64,000 nt of DNA, taken from contig NC_016135.3 in assembly GCF_000005505.3 (NCBI RefSeq), forward strand, positions 21,112,613-21,176,612, in the 5' to 3' direction. Origin of the DNA: Brachypodium distachyon (Eukaryota > Streptophyta > Magnoliopsida > Poales > Poaceae). The position numbers and the translations under genes are program-made. The notes under the pieces were generated by a model. The model was not told the DNA's origin, made no database searches, and saw nothing but the letters and a program-made list of their open reading frames with translations. Within the stretch, counting starts at the first letter, position 1. Every line of letters begins with the position of its first letter. Shown in pieces: positions 1-10,336 of this stretch.

Positions 1-689
1 TTTGGGGCAATGTTATAACCACGAAACGACGGACACGTAGCGACCTTTTCTTTTCTTATCTTGACCCGATCCATGCATGTAGACGTAGGAAGTTCATTCT
101 CAAGCCAAGGAAGGCCGGCCGTGCATTTACTTTTCTTACCGCCAGCCAAGCATTCCAGCCTCGTAAAAGCACGCTCTCTCTTAAGCATACTGGATGATGT
201 TTGTTACAGAAATTTTTAGTTAATATATACGCATGAGTGAAATTGAGTACAACAACGAAAGAATATTCAAAACTCAAAACATAGAATGAAATTGTGTGAT
301 AAATTTTTCACATAGTGAGGATATCATGATAGAAAATATTACGCATGCATGTGCAACAAATATGAATTTCTCGCTAAATAGACGTGAACATATTAATGAT
401 ATGATGATGTGAGAGAAATCAAGTAGTGGGTTGTTGCTACTTGTATATAAAAGATAAGCTGCACGCGAAGATACTCGTCAGCTCAGCCGCTCGTTCCTCC
501 AAAAGTACAGCTTGGTTTGGTTCTTAACGGGCTTCCCATTTCCAGTAGCTACAGGGTAACTGACAGCTAGGTATATGTCCAGTGTGTAGATTTTGTCAAA
601 ACATTCACCAATCCAGCGAGACCGCAGCAAACCATCCTTTTCAGGCAAACAATTTAGTCGAATGAGCTTCAAGAAACAATGAGAAACTA
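1..689. other. Intergenic, no gene recognised
   Basis: I see no coding region with family resemblance, no long repeat and no RNA gene here. The open frames are short and have mixed composition. The stretch ends where the long inverted repeat of the following element begins. Confidence 0.5.
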
Positions 690-2419
690 TTAACAAAATG
701 CATTACAAGTCTTAATTCTTTCGCGAACGTGCCAAGTTAGTTCCTAATTTTTGAAAACGCACATTTACATTCTTATTGTTTCGCAAGTGGTTCATCACAG
801 GTTCCTCGGTGTATGTGTAGCTCCAACGGCATGACTTGGCTGCCACCTAAGATTGGGCCCACACGTCAGGCTGGCGTTAGACGAGGCGATGGCTAGGCAG
901 AGCTCTGGCAGGATTGCTGGGCGGTGGAGTTCGTGGGCCTCGCCAGCGAGATGGAACTAGTGCGGCGGCTGCCTGGGGCGCCGCAACCGCAGTACTATAT
1001 AAAAACCTCCGGTTCACAACCCTAACATCTCCGGTTCCGCTACTACAAAACGAGCTATAGGCGACCCCCATCAGTGGCGTGTGGAGCAAATCCGCCACTG
1101 ATAGGGCTATCAGTGGCGTGTTTGCTACACACGCCACTGATGGCACCCTATGAGTGGCGTGTGGAGCAAACCCGCCACTGATAGCCTCCTGATTGACTCA
1201 TGCGCAGAAATGTAAAATTCACAAATAGACCCATCAGTGGCGGGTTTTAGGTGTAAGCCCGCCACTAGTGACTCCTGTAGACCTTTGAAGATTGAAAAAT
1301 TCATAGCTAATTCAAATTGAACAAATGTGATTCTTTTTGGTAATGTCTTAATTTTTACTTCTTAACATGATGGGACAATAATATAACACGATAACATTTA
1401 CAAAATGATCCATGTAGTACAAATTTGTAATTTACCAGAGTTCATGTTTGTGGCTTCAAGCTAAATGACCAAACTTTTGTCAATTTTGTTGCCATAGTTT
1501 ATGATTATTTATCCCTTTTTTGCACAAAGGTGCATATTGTAATGATAAACAATATTTCGAAATAGGTTTACAAAGTTTTTCTTTAAAACATGATTTTCCA
1601 TTTTCCAAATGCAAAAAATGAAGTATTTTGTGAAGCAAGTACAACTATTATGGTTCAGAATGGCACGTATCCAAATTGCACACAAAGGAGAACATTTTTC
1701 ATCACTAGTTCCCAAAGGTTTTGAATTTTATAGAATTCTATATAGTTTTTCCCATTTAAATGAATTTCTAGCAATTTCCTAGAAGCAATTCAAATATGAA
1801 CTAGAATTGTGTGATAGTTGGTTCCAAAAAAATTATGAAAATCATTGTAAGGTACCCCAAGTAAGAACTATGTAAGATTTATAGAGTGTATTGAAATATT
1901 CAACACTTTGCTATCGAAGTATGTGCCGACAATTTTCTGCCCAACTTGAGAAAAGTAAAAAAATATGAAGAAAATGTCAAAAAAGACTTTTCTTTGGCAT
2001 GAAGTCCTCTTATGGGTACTAGTTCTCACGAAAAATGATAAACTTAAATTTTGACAACTTTTTAAAAACATCCTTCACAAAATGGCCTATCAAGTATGAA
2101 TGTTTATACCTTTAGAAGCAAATGACCAAAGTAGTATTCATTTCTATGTTATAGATAACGTACTCATTTTTGCACAAAGGTGTGTATTGAAATGCCAAAC
2201 AATGTTGCCAAAGAGGTTTACAAGTTTTCTTGTTAAGAAAAGTTTTTTCCTTGTTTTAAAGACAAAAAGTAAATTTTAGAACCATCACTGACGGTTTTAT
2301 AACTCTTACTCGACACTGATAATGAAGAAATAAAAATTTTAGGACCCGTCAGTGTCGGGTTTAGTGGGGACCCACCACTCATGGGTTCTGGGTAAAGTAC
2401 CTATTGAGCCCAAGCTGCG

Positions 2420-3102
2420 TATATAAAACGCACCAAGGCACCCCAAATATCCAAACCCTAACTTCTCTCTTCCTCCTCCTCAGCCGCCAACCCAGCCATC
2501 TATCTCCCTCCTCTGTTCCCTCTCTACCGCCCCCGGCCTTCTCTCTCCCTTCTCCCCTCCCTCTCCTTGCGATCTACCAGCCCGAGCCCAGATCCCTCTC
2601 CCTCGCGCTACGACGACCAACGACGCGCGGCAAGCTACCCGCGGCGGTGGAGAGCTTCCTGGCGTCCACATCGGCGGATCCGGCCTTACCCGGCCCCGAC
2701 GCGGGTGGATCCGAACTCCCGCGCATCCACACCGGTGGATCTGCCTTCCCCGGCACCGCTGTCCTGGATCCGGCCGCGTTCGGCCTCTGCTCCTCCGCTG
2801 GCTCGGGTAAGATTAGGAGACCGCCTGTTATTTGTCACCTGTTTCGTGCTCCATCCCACATCTCCACCTCCCCGAGGTCTCTCTGTTCCTCTCTAAGTGT
2901 GGGGAGCAAAGCTTCTTTTTCTTTCTTTCTAAAATAGAGTGATTTGTTCCAGGATGATGAAACGAGGAGGACCAGCATGTTGATGGACGAAGCATCCATC
3001 CAAGCGGCAGCTGGTTGTGCAGTTCCTTCGCGTCGTTGTCTTGCACGGTCCAGATCAGGCGCGGCCGACAGTTCCTTCGCTAGCCCGCGTCCCGTTCCCA
3101 AC

Positions 3103-3135
<33 letters not shown>

Positions 3136-3420
3136 GCCGGAACTGCTGAATCCGGCCCAAATCGGCGGATTTGACCTTGCTGCCACCAGATCCGCGGGCC
3201 GCGCCTTTGGCCGACGGCGATAGACGAAGGGTGCTGCCGTTTCTATTGAAGTTGGACATGATGGAGCTCGAGTTCTTCCAAGCTACCCCCCCTATCCCTC
3301 CCTCTCTCATGCTGTTACTTCAATCGCTTGATGCTTGTGATTTTCAATCTTCTGTGATTTCTATGTTTATGATTATTTCAATCTTCTTGAACTGTGTAGG
3401 TTCTTGACTTGGAGAAGGCA
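2420..3420 (+). other. GC-rich transcription-unit-like segment inside the CACTA element
   Basis: A TATA-like TATATAAAA at about 2420 is followed by AAACCCTAA and a pyrimidine-rich leader. A GC-rich stretch then carries an open frame at 2404-2937 (177 aa) of low-complexity S/P-rich composition. I do not recognise the protein. The stretch may be the element's own promoter and leader or captured host sequence. It is described as possible transcription, not as a gene. Confidence 0.35.
3104..3133. repeat. (CT)n microsatellite
   Basis: An uninterrupted run of about 14-15 CT dinucleotides in the interior of the CACTA element. Confidence 0.9.
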
Positions 3421-4268
3421 AGGGAGATTGTAGACTGTATGTACACCAAATTTAGTTTAGATTTTGTTTTTGATTTGAGATTCAACAAAGCTAGATGTTG
3501 TATGTATTTTTTGTGCCAATTCGTGTGTATCGTTGTAGTGATTCTCAGGTGTTAAATTTGATCTGAGAACTGCATATGTAATAATGATTCCATGTGTTAA
3601 ATTTGATATGAAAACTGCATATGGAATAAATAATTGCATCAACTGTGTATACAAAAATAATATGAAATTATATATTTTTTGCTTCCTAAACGCCCATAAG
3701 TGTCGGATGTGCACTGACCGCCATTGTTGGCAGAAAGTGTTAGTGGCGGGTGTGCCTTGAACGACACTGATGGGTGACCCATCAGTGACATGTTTTGAAC
3801 CCGACACTGATAGCTTTTTTTGACCGACACTGATGGCATCTTTTGTACTAGTGTTCCCAACATGAATCTCGCCGATTCTTCGATTTGGTCGATTTCTTGT
3901 AGTCGATGATGAGTAGAATGGTGGTGGTGGCGCCGCAACTCTTGTCCTTCGACCTCTCTTCATCGCCGATGAACTCCTGGCGTCGATGGTTAGGGTTCAC
4001 GTTAGTCGGCAAAGGCACATGAGACAATGCGGGGGAGAAGAAGCTGCAGGGACCGCGAAATGGAAGGACCTGAGATGCGGGGGGGGGGGGTGTAAGATGG
4101 CCCAAGCCTAGGTGGCGGCCACGTTACGCGGCTAGAGCTGCGCATACACCAAAGGGACCTGGGATGAACCATTTATGAAACAATAAGGACCTAAACGTGT
4201 GTTTTGAAAGATTAGGGACTAACCTGGCACCTTCGTGAAAAAATTAGGACCTGTGATGCATTTTAATC

Positions 4269-5328
4269 TAAAAAAAATGCAATATAGGTCGTCGGTCCAT
4301 GGTGTCACAAAAAATTGAATGTGAATTTGATAAGTACATAGAAGAGAAATGAGTTATAGATAAGCATTCCCCCTTCTCCATTTCGTTTTTCGTTAGGTAT
4401 GTTCGTCTTTTTAATCGGTGCTGCAATAATACTTTGGTTAGGTATTGGAGCAATATTACCATCCGTTCTGGAGTAATTTTTTTTAACAATAAGAGTTGTC
4501 CATACAATGCGACATTTAATTATGAAAGTTATCTAAGTAGCTATTCTTTTTAGTCGGTTCTTCTAATATAAAGCACTAAGGACCATCTTCAAAAACTGTT
4601 AAACAAGTGTATTATGAAATTATTCTCTGTCCAAGTGTATGGATCATACGTTTCTCTTCACATATTTTTCAGAATTTGACATTATCTAGTGAGAAACGTT
4701 CACCTTTTGGTGTTAATTGTTTGTTCGATATGTTAAGTGATCCATCGACTCTCATGCAAATGCGGCTTTCTTGAATGTGCCACATATGCAAGGTAACTTC
4801 CTACGTCATCTGAGGAGTGAGCCAAATTTATGAGTTAACATCCACAATAAACCTAACAAAAATGAAAAATCTTGATTCTGAAAATTAGACTAATAAACTG
4901 AAGGGATGGATTAACTAATTAATTTCAACCAAAATTGACGCGAGCATAGCAAAAGTAATGCATATTTATACTTACAAAAGTATCAAATTAAAAGTAGTTA
5001 TTCCTCGCCAAACATAATTAACAAGACGAAACCTTTATAAAAGAGCAGCGTGTCCAGTGCAAACTATCCACGTGGACCATCAAATTTAAAACGTAAAATA
5101 TCGGAATCATGCGTTACTGGATAAATAAAATGGGTTATGTGAAAATCGTGTTTAAGTGGGTATGTTGATCCCACCTTTGATCAACTCCCAAGTTTCGGAT
5201 CCAATGGACCGACGCGAATAGTTTGAAGGCTTGCACCAAATGAAAGTTTGCAATGAATACGTACGTCACCTTGTAAAGATAATTATACTCAGTTTAGATT
5301 ATATATGTGCAAAATGAGTAGTGAATTA
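4269..5328. other. Intergenic, AT-rich, no gene recognised
   Basis: AT-rich sequence between the MULE-like element and the gypsy element. No ORF resembles a known family and no repeat boundary was found. It ends with AATTA at 5324-5328, the left target-site copy of the next element. Confidence 0.5.
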
Positions 5329-6179
5329 TGTTGTTGTTCTCGATAACAATTAGAGTAAAGTGTGCCAAAGCTCGATGGCACAAGTGCGAGTATAAAAGTA
5401 GGGCGTGTACGCCGGCCTTATAGCGAAGGTCGCCGTACACTTGAATAAGTTGACACGTCGATATTTTTTGAATACGTACGGTCGACCCTGCGGGTGCGAC
5501 CTAGTCCTATGTTAGGAGAGGCTTCGAGCGGATCGTTAGCCAAAGCATTTCGGGTCGATCGAGGCTCCCCGAATCACTTAGCGAGAGTTCGAAAAGGGAC
5601 GCCTCGTACTTGGGCCGAACGAGGCTTCCCAAGTAGCGAGGTCGAGATACCCTTAGGACTCTAACCCGATTCCCTCTCCTTCGGGCTCGGGCCGAACGAG
5701 GCTTCCCGAGATCCCGAAACTAGAGCTCCTCTCAAAGAGGCTCTCTAGCCCTCTCCCCTTGAGTTTATTCAAGTGAGAGTGAATGGTACATGCCCCCATG
5801 TGAGGGTATTTATAGCCTAGGGATCCATGACAAAAGACCATGGCTACCACTGTGGGAGAGAGAAAAGTGGGGACAAAATGGTAAAAGTAACTTCTTGCTC
5901 CATAACTTTTGTGTGCACCAAGTGGAAAAAGTGGGGCTTGGTCCATGGTCCATCATGGACTAAGGGCCCCCTCCTTGCACCTTTCTTGCCCCCTACTCAA
6001 GTTCAATTTTCCCTTTGACCAAGGCATGAGAGGCTTGAGTTGTTGACTTGTCTTCCGTTCCCACGTAGGATTGAACACGCCACGTTGGTGCCTTGACTTG
6101 TGCTGAGAAAAATTGACCTAGTGGTCGCCACATAGGATTTACGGCCCGGCCCAAATAAGGATTTTATTTTACTACAACA
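5329..6179 (-). repeat. 3' LTR of the gag-only gypsy element
   Basis: 851 bp, plus-strand start TGTTGTTGTTCT and end CTACAACA. It shares long blocks with 9483-10331, such as AAGTAGGGCGTGTACGCC and GTCGACCCTGCGGGTGCGAC. Because the element is on the minus strand, this is its downstream LTR. Confidence 0.9.
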
Positions 6180-6191
6180 GTAGTCCCCTTG
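6180..6191 (-). other. Polypurine tract next to the 3' LTR
   Basis: Read on the minus strand, AAGGGGACTAC directly precedes the LTR. This is the expected position and composition for plus-strand DNA priming in a gypsy element. Confidence 0.6.
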
Positions 6192-7495
6192 AGCTGGAGG
6201 CATTGTGAATGCCTTCGGGTCAACCATCGCGAGAGACTCCTGAGATCTTCCCTTCGTGAGAGGAAAAAGTACTTTGGTGGCTTTCCTACAAAAAAAAAGG
6301 AGCCTTGGAGGTGTTTTCGGGGGAAATTCCATGCCTTCGGCGATCTTTTTTTGAGAGAAATCAAATTTCGGGAGGTATTTTAGCAAAAACGGGACCCTAG
6401 GAGCCTCTCTACAAGAAAACCGGTGTCCCGAAGGACTATTTTGCAAAAATCAGGGACCCCGAGGGTCTCCCCAAAATTTCCGAGGACTTAGTGGCAATTT
6501 TCCAAAAATCCTGGGCCTTTATGCAATTTTTCCGAACCCAGCCGGCCGCGTGGGCCAACTGGGCCGGCTGCGCACGTGCGGGCGCGAAATGGGCCAGCGC
6601 CCGGGCCGGCGTCCTAGGGTGAGCAGGCCTCCTCTTCCCCCCCTTTTTTTACCTGGGCTGATTTTGGGCCGCTTTCGGGCCGCGGCCTAGCCGGGCCCGG
6701 TACCGGTTCGTTGGGCATCATGGAGATCCGACGGCTGGGAGGGATCCCCAGCCCTAGATCGGATGGCTGGGAGGTCGTCTTCCTCCTTGGTACGGGAGGG
6801 AGGGACCGTTGCCTCCTTTCGCCTTTAGCAGGCACCCGGTCGTCACTGGAGGTGACACCGGCGAGGCCAGGACGCCGGGCCCGCAGGGGAGGCGCCCTCC
6901 TTTGGCTAGGCCAGCCCCCTTTTGGGGAAAGGGGATGCTCCCCTTGCCCATTCATCCCCCTCCTTGTCTTGTTGCACTGTGACCAAGGACGGCGAGGTGT
7001 CGACCTCGGGTTGGCCGGCGCGGACGCCAAGGACGCCCTTGGGGCCTATAAAATGGAACCAGGGGTTCATGGGGGAGCTCCACACCGGCCTTGTATGATT
7101 TCTCCGGCATCGAAGCCTCGTTCGGCGGTGTCCGATACTTCTTCAGAGCTTGGTGTTCTAGGGCTTAGCCACCTCTTTGTTGTCACGGCGATCGTCTTGG
7201 CCGCCAGAGAGCCGCTGTGGAGGCTCGTCGTCGTTGAAGCTTCGTGGGGACAAGGTGTGCGCGCGAGGCCACTAGGAGCGAGGTGTAGGCGTTGCCTTAA
7301 AGTCTTCCCGGGAGAACCTTGACGTCGTCCGCTTCCTTCTTGTCCGTGTGAAGGTGAGGCGGGAGCAACCATGTCCGAACTTTGGCCCCCCCTGGGCGCC
7401 GCGTGCCCTTTAGGCACTCCGTCGAGCATCTTCGGTGCATGCAGGTGGGTTCATGGAGCGACAGGATCCGGGGGCGCTCAGCACCGCACACATAG
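6192..7495 (-). other. Non-coding interior of the gypsy element
   Basis: Very GC-rich sequence downstream of gag. Open frames on both strands here (for example 6711-7322) are Arg/Pro/Ala-rich by composition and have no recognisable domain. This is where pol would be in an autonomous element, and none is seen. Confidence 0.6.
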
Positions 7496-9439
7496 CTAGC
7501 GGGCACGAGGCATGCGGCTTGGGCGCACGAAGGTCCCATGGCGGTGTGAGCACGGAGTGAGCCGACAAGGCGAGGGTGCGGGCGCGGCGCGGCGCGCGGA
7601 GTGTGGGTGCGGACGGGAGCATGGCGAGGCGCGGTGGTGGCACGAGCGGGCGCGCACGGGGGCACAGCGCGGCGCGGGCACGCATAGGGCGGTGCGGATG
7701 CGCGGCGAGGCATGGGCGCGCACGGGCGCGCGGCGGGGAGCGGGCGTGCTCGGGGCGGTACGGTCGCGGAGGCTGCGAGGGCTCGCACAGGCGCGCGGCG
7801 GGGCGGCAATGTGCCGAACGCGCTGCGGACGCTGGCGGCAGTTCGCCCACCCCTCGTTTTCCCTTTCTTTTTTGCTTGCACGCTGGCAGGCCGAGTGTCC
7901 CTCAGCCCGGGAGGCTTGGCCTCTCCTCTTTTTCTTTTTTTTGTGGGCCGACAGGAGTTTTTTGGTTGGGAGGCTTGGCCTCTTTCTCATCCGCGCGGGC
8001 CGAGCGGCCCAAGTAGCTTGGCTCCCTTTTCTTTTTTGTTTGCTAGTCTCTTTGAGACTTTCCCACATTCCCACTAACCGTTGTCGAATTCTTGTTCGTG
8101 TAGGCGAGATGGCGGGACCCGAAGCCGAGCTCACGACCGAGAGGGGTCCTTCCAAGGGGCAAGCCGAGCCCGGGAGGCTTGGCCTCTCCTCTTTTTCTTT
8201 TTTGTTTGCAATTTGGCTTCGTACCTTCGTGAAGCGATGGAAGAAGATTCGGAGGGAAAACCCTGGCTTTTGTTTCACGGCGTATAGCTCGTGAGCCTGC
8301 ACGGCTTCTTTGAAGTTTCCTTGAAAGTTGACGATGAAGACCTCTTGGAGGCGTTCCCACGATTGCACGGAGTTCTTCCGCAGGTTATAAAACCAAGTTT
8401 GTGCCATTCCGATGAGAGCGAGCGGAAAGAGGTTGCACATCTCGACGAGACCTCCCTCGGCGGCCCGTATGGCGGTGGAGTAGACATCCAAGAATTGAAG
8501 AGGATTCGATTCCCCGTCGTATGGCCGTATTGTAGGTGGCTTGAACCTTGGCGAAAAAGGCACGTCTTGGATCTCCAGCGTGAGCGGGTTGCAAGTTGGC
8601 CGATTCTTTTGGTTCCTTCGGTGGCGAGGTCCTCCCTCGTCGCTTTCGTCGCTAGAGGGGTCGCTTGGAGAATGGTCTTGGCGTTTTCTTGGAGGGTCGG
8701 AGCGTCGACGGGAATTCCTTTCGTCGTCGGCACGGGCTACTGATTCCGCCACTTGCTCGTTCCCATGTACGCTGGGATTTCGTTCCCCACGAGGCGCAGC
8801 TTGAGGTGGTACCTGGTTGCCACCTTGCTTGACCCCGACGGGGGGAGCAAAGGCCGCTTGCGGGGCACTCGCAAAGCGAGGTTGATGTTGAGTGTGTGCG
8901 ACTTGGAGAGCGCCTTGCGGCGGAAGCCCCCAATAAGGATGATACCAAGGAGCTCCAGGGGCGATCGCGGCGAGCGCCAGTGGAGGTAATCCCGGGTTGG
9001 AGGGGTCGTAGGCCGGGACTCCTTGGTTTTCCGGTGCGGATCCTCCCAACGCTACATTGTTTCTTCTTGTAGGTTCGGAGGGCAGGGTCACTACTGGTTG
9101 TAGAGAAGGTGGCGCGAAGCCCATCGAGCGAGGCATGCCGAGTTCTGTATCCCCTACGGGGGCGGCAACAGTAAGCAGCTCGCCGATTCTTGCCACTACG
9201 TTGGTGAGTGTCGAGGGACCGCCTGTGACGGTTTCGAGCACCTCGGTTCCTTCTGGGACGGACGGCAGCGAAGGGGCGACCGCGACTTCCGTCGTAGCGA
9301 CCATGCTTGCGGCGACGTCCGGATTGGTGAGGGTTCCTTCTTCCTCGGGAGCCCTCGAGGCACTTGCTTTCTTCGTTTGCAACCGTGTAGACTTCGCGGC
9401 AAGTTGGGGCCCCGATGAAGTAGGTTTCGTCGGGGCCAT
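7496..9439 (-). CDS. Retrotransposon gag protein (Ty3/gypsy), chimeric C-terminus
   Basis: 647-codon open frame beginning with MAPTKP, 24 bases downstream of the primer-binding site, which supports this start. Residues of roughly 1-270 are a low-complexity Pro/Ala/Ser N-terminus. The part containing PPTIRPYDGESNP, QTWFYNL and FIVNFQG, up to about residue 415, is the Retrotrans_gag domain, which builds the virus-like particle. After KKEKEE the sequence turns into Arg/Ala-rich composition with no CCHC knuckle. The normal gag C-terminus and everything beyond it therefore appear replaced by GC-rich non-coding DNA in frame. The capsid part could still be made, but the tail is probably not a conserved protein. 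Confidence 0.75.
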   Translation of the reverse strand: MAPTKPTSSGPQLAAKSTRLQTKKASASRAPEEEGTLTNPDVAASMVATTEVAVAPSLPSVPEGTEVLETVTGGPSTLTNVVARIGELLTVAAPVGDTELGMPRSMGFAPPSLQPVVTLPSEPTRRNNVALGGSAPENQGVPAYDPSNPGLPPLALAAIAPGAPWYHPYWGLPPQGALQVAHTQHQPRFASAPQAAFAPPVGVKQGGNQVPPQAAPRGERNPSVHGNEQVAESVARADDERNSRRRSDPPRKRQDHSPSDPSSDESDEGGPRHRRNQKNRPTCNPLTLEIQDVPFSPRFKPPTIRPYDGESNPLQFLDVYSTAIRAAEGGLVEMCNLFPLALIGMAQTWFYNLRKNSVQSWERLQEVFIVNFQGNFKEAVQAHELYAVKQKPGFSLRIFFHRFTKVRSQIANKKEKEERPSLPGSACPLEGPLSVVSSASGPAISPTRTRIRQRLVGMWESLKETSKQKRKGSQATWAARPARMRKRPSLPTKKLLSAHKKKKKRRGQASRAEGHSACQRASKKERENEGWANCRQRPQRVRHIAAPPRACASPRSLRDRTAPSTPAPRRAPVRAHASPRIRTALCVPAPRCAPVRARSCHHRASPCSRPHPHSARRAAPAPSPCRLTPCSHRHGTFVRPSRMPRAR

Positions 9440-9462
9440 TAAATCTTCAATTGCGGCGAGGG

Positions 9463-9481
9463 TTCCCCACGGTCGGCGCCA
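9463..9481 (-). other. Primer-binding site of the gag-only gypsy element
   Basis: Minus-strand TGGCGCCGACCGTGGGGAA lies one base inside the right LTR. TGGCGCC-type sites are common in plant Ty3/gypsy elements. This sets the element's orientation. Confidence 0.8.
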
Positions 9482-9482
9482 T

Positions 9483-10331
9483 TGTTGTCGTTCTCAACAA
9501 CAATTAGAGTAAGGGGTGCCAAAGCTCGATGGCACAACTACGAGTATAAAAGTAGGGCGTGTACGCCGGCCTTATAGCGAAGGTCGCCGTACACTTGGAC
9601 AAGTTGACACGTCGATATTTTTTGAATAGGTACGGTCGACCCTGCGGGTGCGACCTAGTCCTATGTTAGGAGAGGCTTTGAGGGGATCGTTAGCCAAAGT
9701 GTTTCGGGTCGATCGAGGCTCCTCGAATCACTTAGCGAGAGGTCGAAAAGGGCCGCCTCGTACTTGGGCCGAACGAGGCTTTCCAAGTAGCGAGGTCGAG
9801 ATACCCTTAGGACTCTAACCCGATTCCCTCTCCTTTGGGTTCGGGCCGAACGAGGCTTCCCGAGATCCCAAAACTAGAGCTCGTCTCAAAGAGGCTCTCT
9901 AGCCCTCTCCCCTTGAGTTTATTCAAGTGAGAGTGAATGGTACATGCCCCCATGGGGGTATTTTATAGTCTAGAGGTCCATGACAAAAGAACATGCTACC
10001 CTTGGGGGAGAGAGAAAAGTGGGGGTAAAATGGTAAAAGTAGTTTCTTGGTCCATAACTTTTGTGTGCACCAAGTGGAAAAAGTGGGTCTTGGTCCATGG
10101 TCCACCATGTACTAAGGGCCTCCTCTTTGCACCTTTCTTGCCCCCTACTCGAACTCAATTTTCCCTTTGACCAAAGCATGAAAGGTTTGATTTGTTGACT
10201 TGTCTTCTGTTGCCACGTAGGATTGACCACGCCACGTTGGCGCCTTGACTTGTGCTGAGAAAAGTTAACCTAGTCGTCGCCACGTAGAATTTACGACCCG
10301 GTCCAAATAAATTTTTTATTTTACTACAACA
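9483..10331 (-). repeat. 5' LTR of the gag-only gypsy element
   Basis: 849 bp, partner of 5329-6179. It is followed directly by the AATTA target duplication at 10332-10336. Confidence 0.9.
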
Positions 10332-10336
10332 AATTA

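Larger units (their letters stand above)
1038..3853. mobile_element. Non-autonomous CACTA (En/Spm) element
   Basis: The left end reads CGCTACTACAAAA and the right end, reverse complemented, reads CACTAGTACAAAA, giving a 13-bp TIR with two differences. The element is flanked on both sides by TTC (1035-1037 and 3854-3856), the 3-bp target duplication expected for CACTA. Subterminal repeats around ATCAGTGGCG and its complement CGCCACTGAT fill 1068-1275. Related GTGTCGG/CGACACTGA units fill 2285-2385 and 3690-3840. No transposase ORF is present, so it must depend on a related autonomous copy. The left tip has G where the canonical CACTA has A. Confidence 0.85.
690..4268. mobile_element. MULE-like element with long terminal inverted repeats
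   Basis: The left arm (about 690-880) and the reverse complement of the right arm (about 4085-4268) align over roughly 190 bases with scattered mismatches. Shared blocks include AAAATGCAT at the tips, then GTGCCA-GTTAGT-CCTAAT and TTATTGTTTC. Long TIRs around a GC-rich interior are typical of Mutator-like elements, and the same tip style (TAAAATGCA) occurs in the clearer MULE at 15661. I could not find a convincing 9-bp target duplication, so the outer limits are good to a few bases only. The interior that is not CACTA (881-1037 and 3857-4084) is GC-rich and may be captured genic sequence. No transposase is present. Confidence 0.65.
5329..10331 (-). mobile_element. Non-autonomous Ty3/gypsy LTR retrotransposon (gag only)
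   Basis: Two LTRs of about 850 bp (5329-6179 and 9483-10331) bound the element, each running TG...CA. It is flanked by identical 5-bp duplications AATTA at 5324-5328 and 10332-10336. Orientation is minus: the primer-binding site lies next to the right LTR and a polypurine tract next to the left LTR. The only coding region is gag (7496-9439). Protease, reverse transcriptase, RNase H and integrase are absent, so mobilisation would need enzymes from a related element. By eye the LTRs look roughly 93-96% identical with small indels, suggesting a fairly recent insertion. Confidence 0.9.

Noticed and set aside
6711..7322. 203-codon plus-strand open frame
   Set aside because: It lies inside the gypsy element on the opposite strand and has only GC-driven composition.
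7512..8294. 260-codon plus-strand open frame
   Set aside because: It is an antisense shadow of the gag frame, with Arg/Gly-rich composition and no domain.
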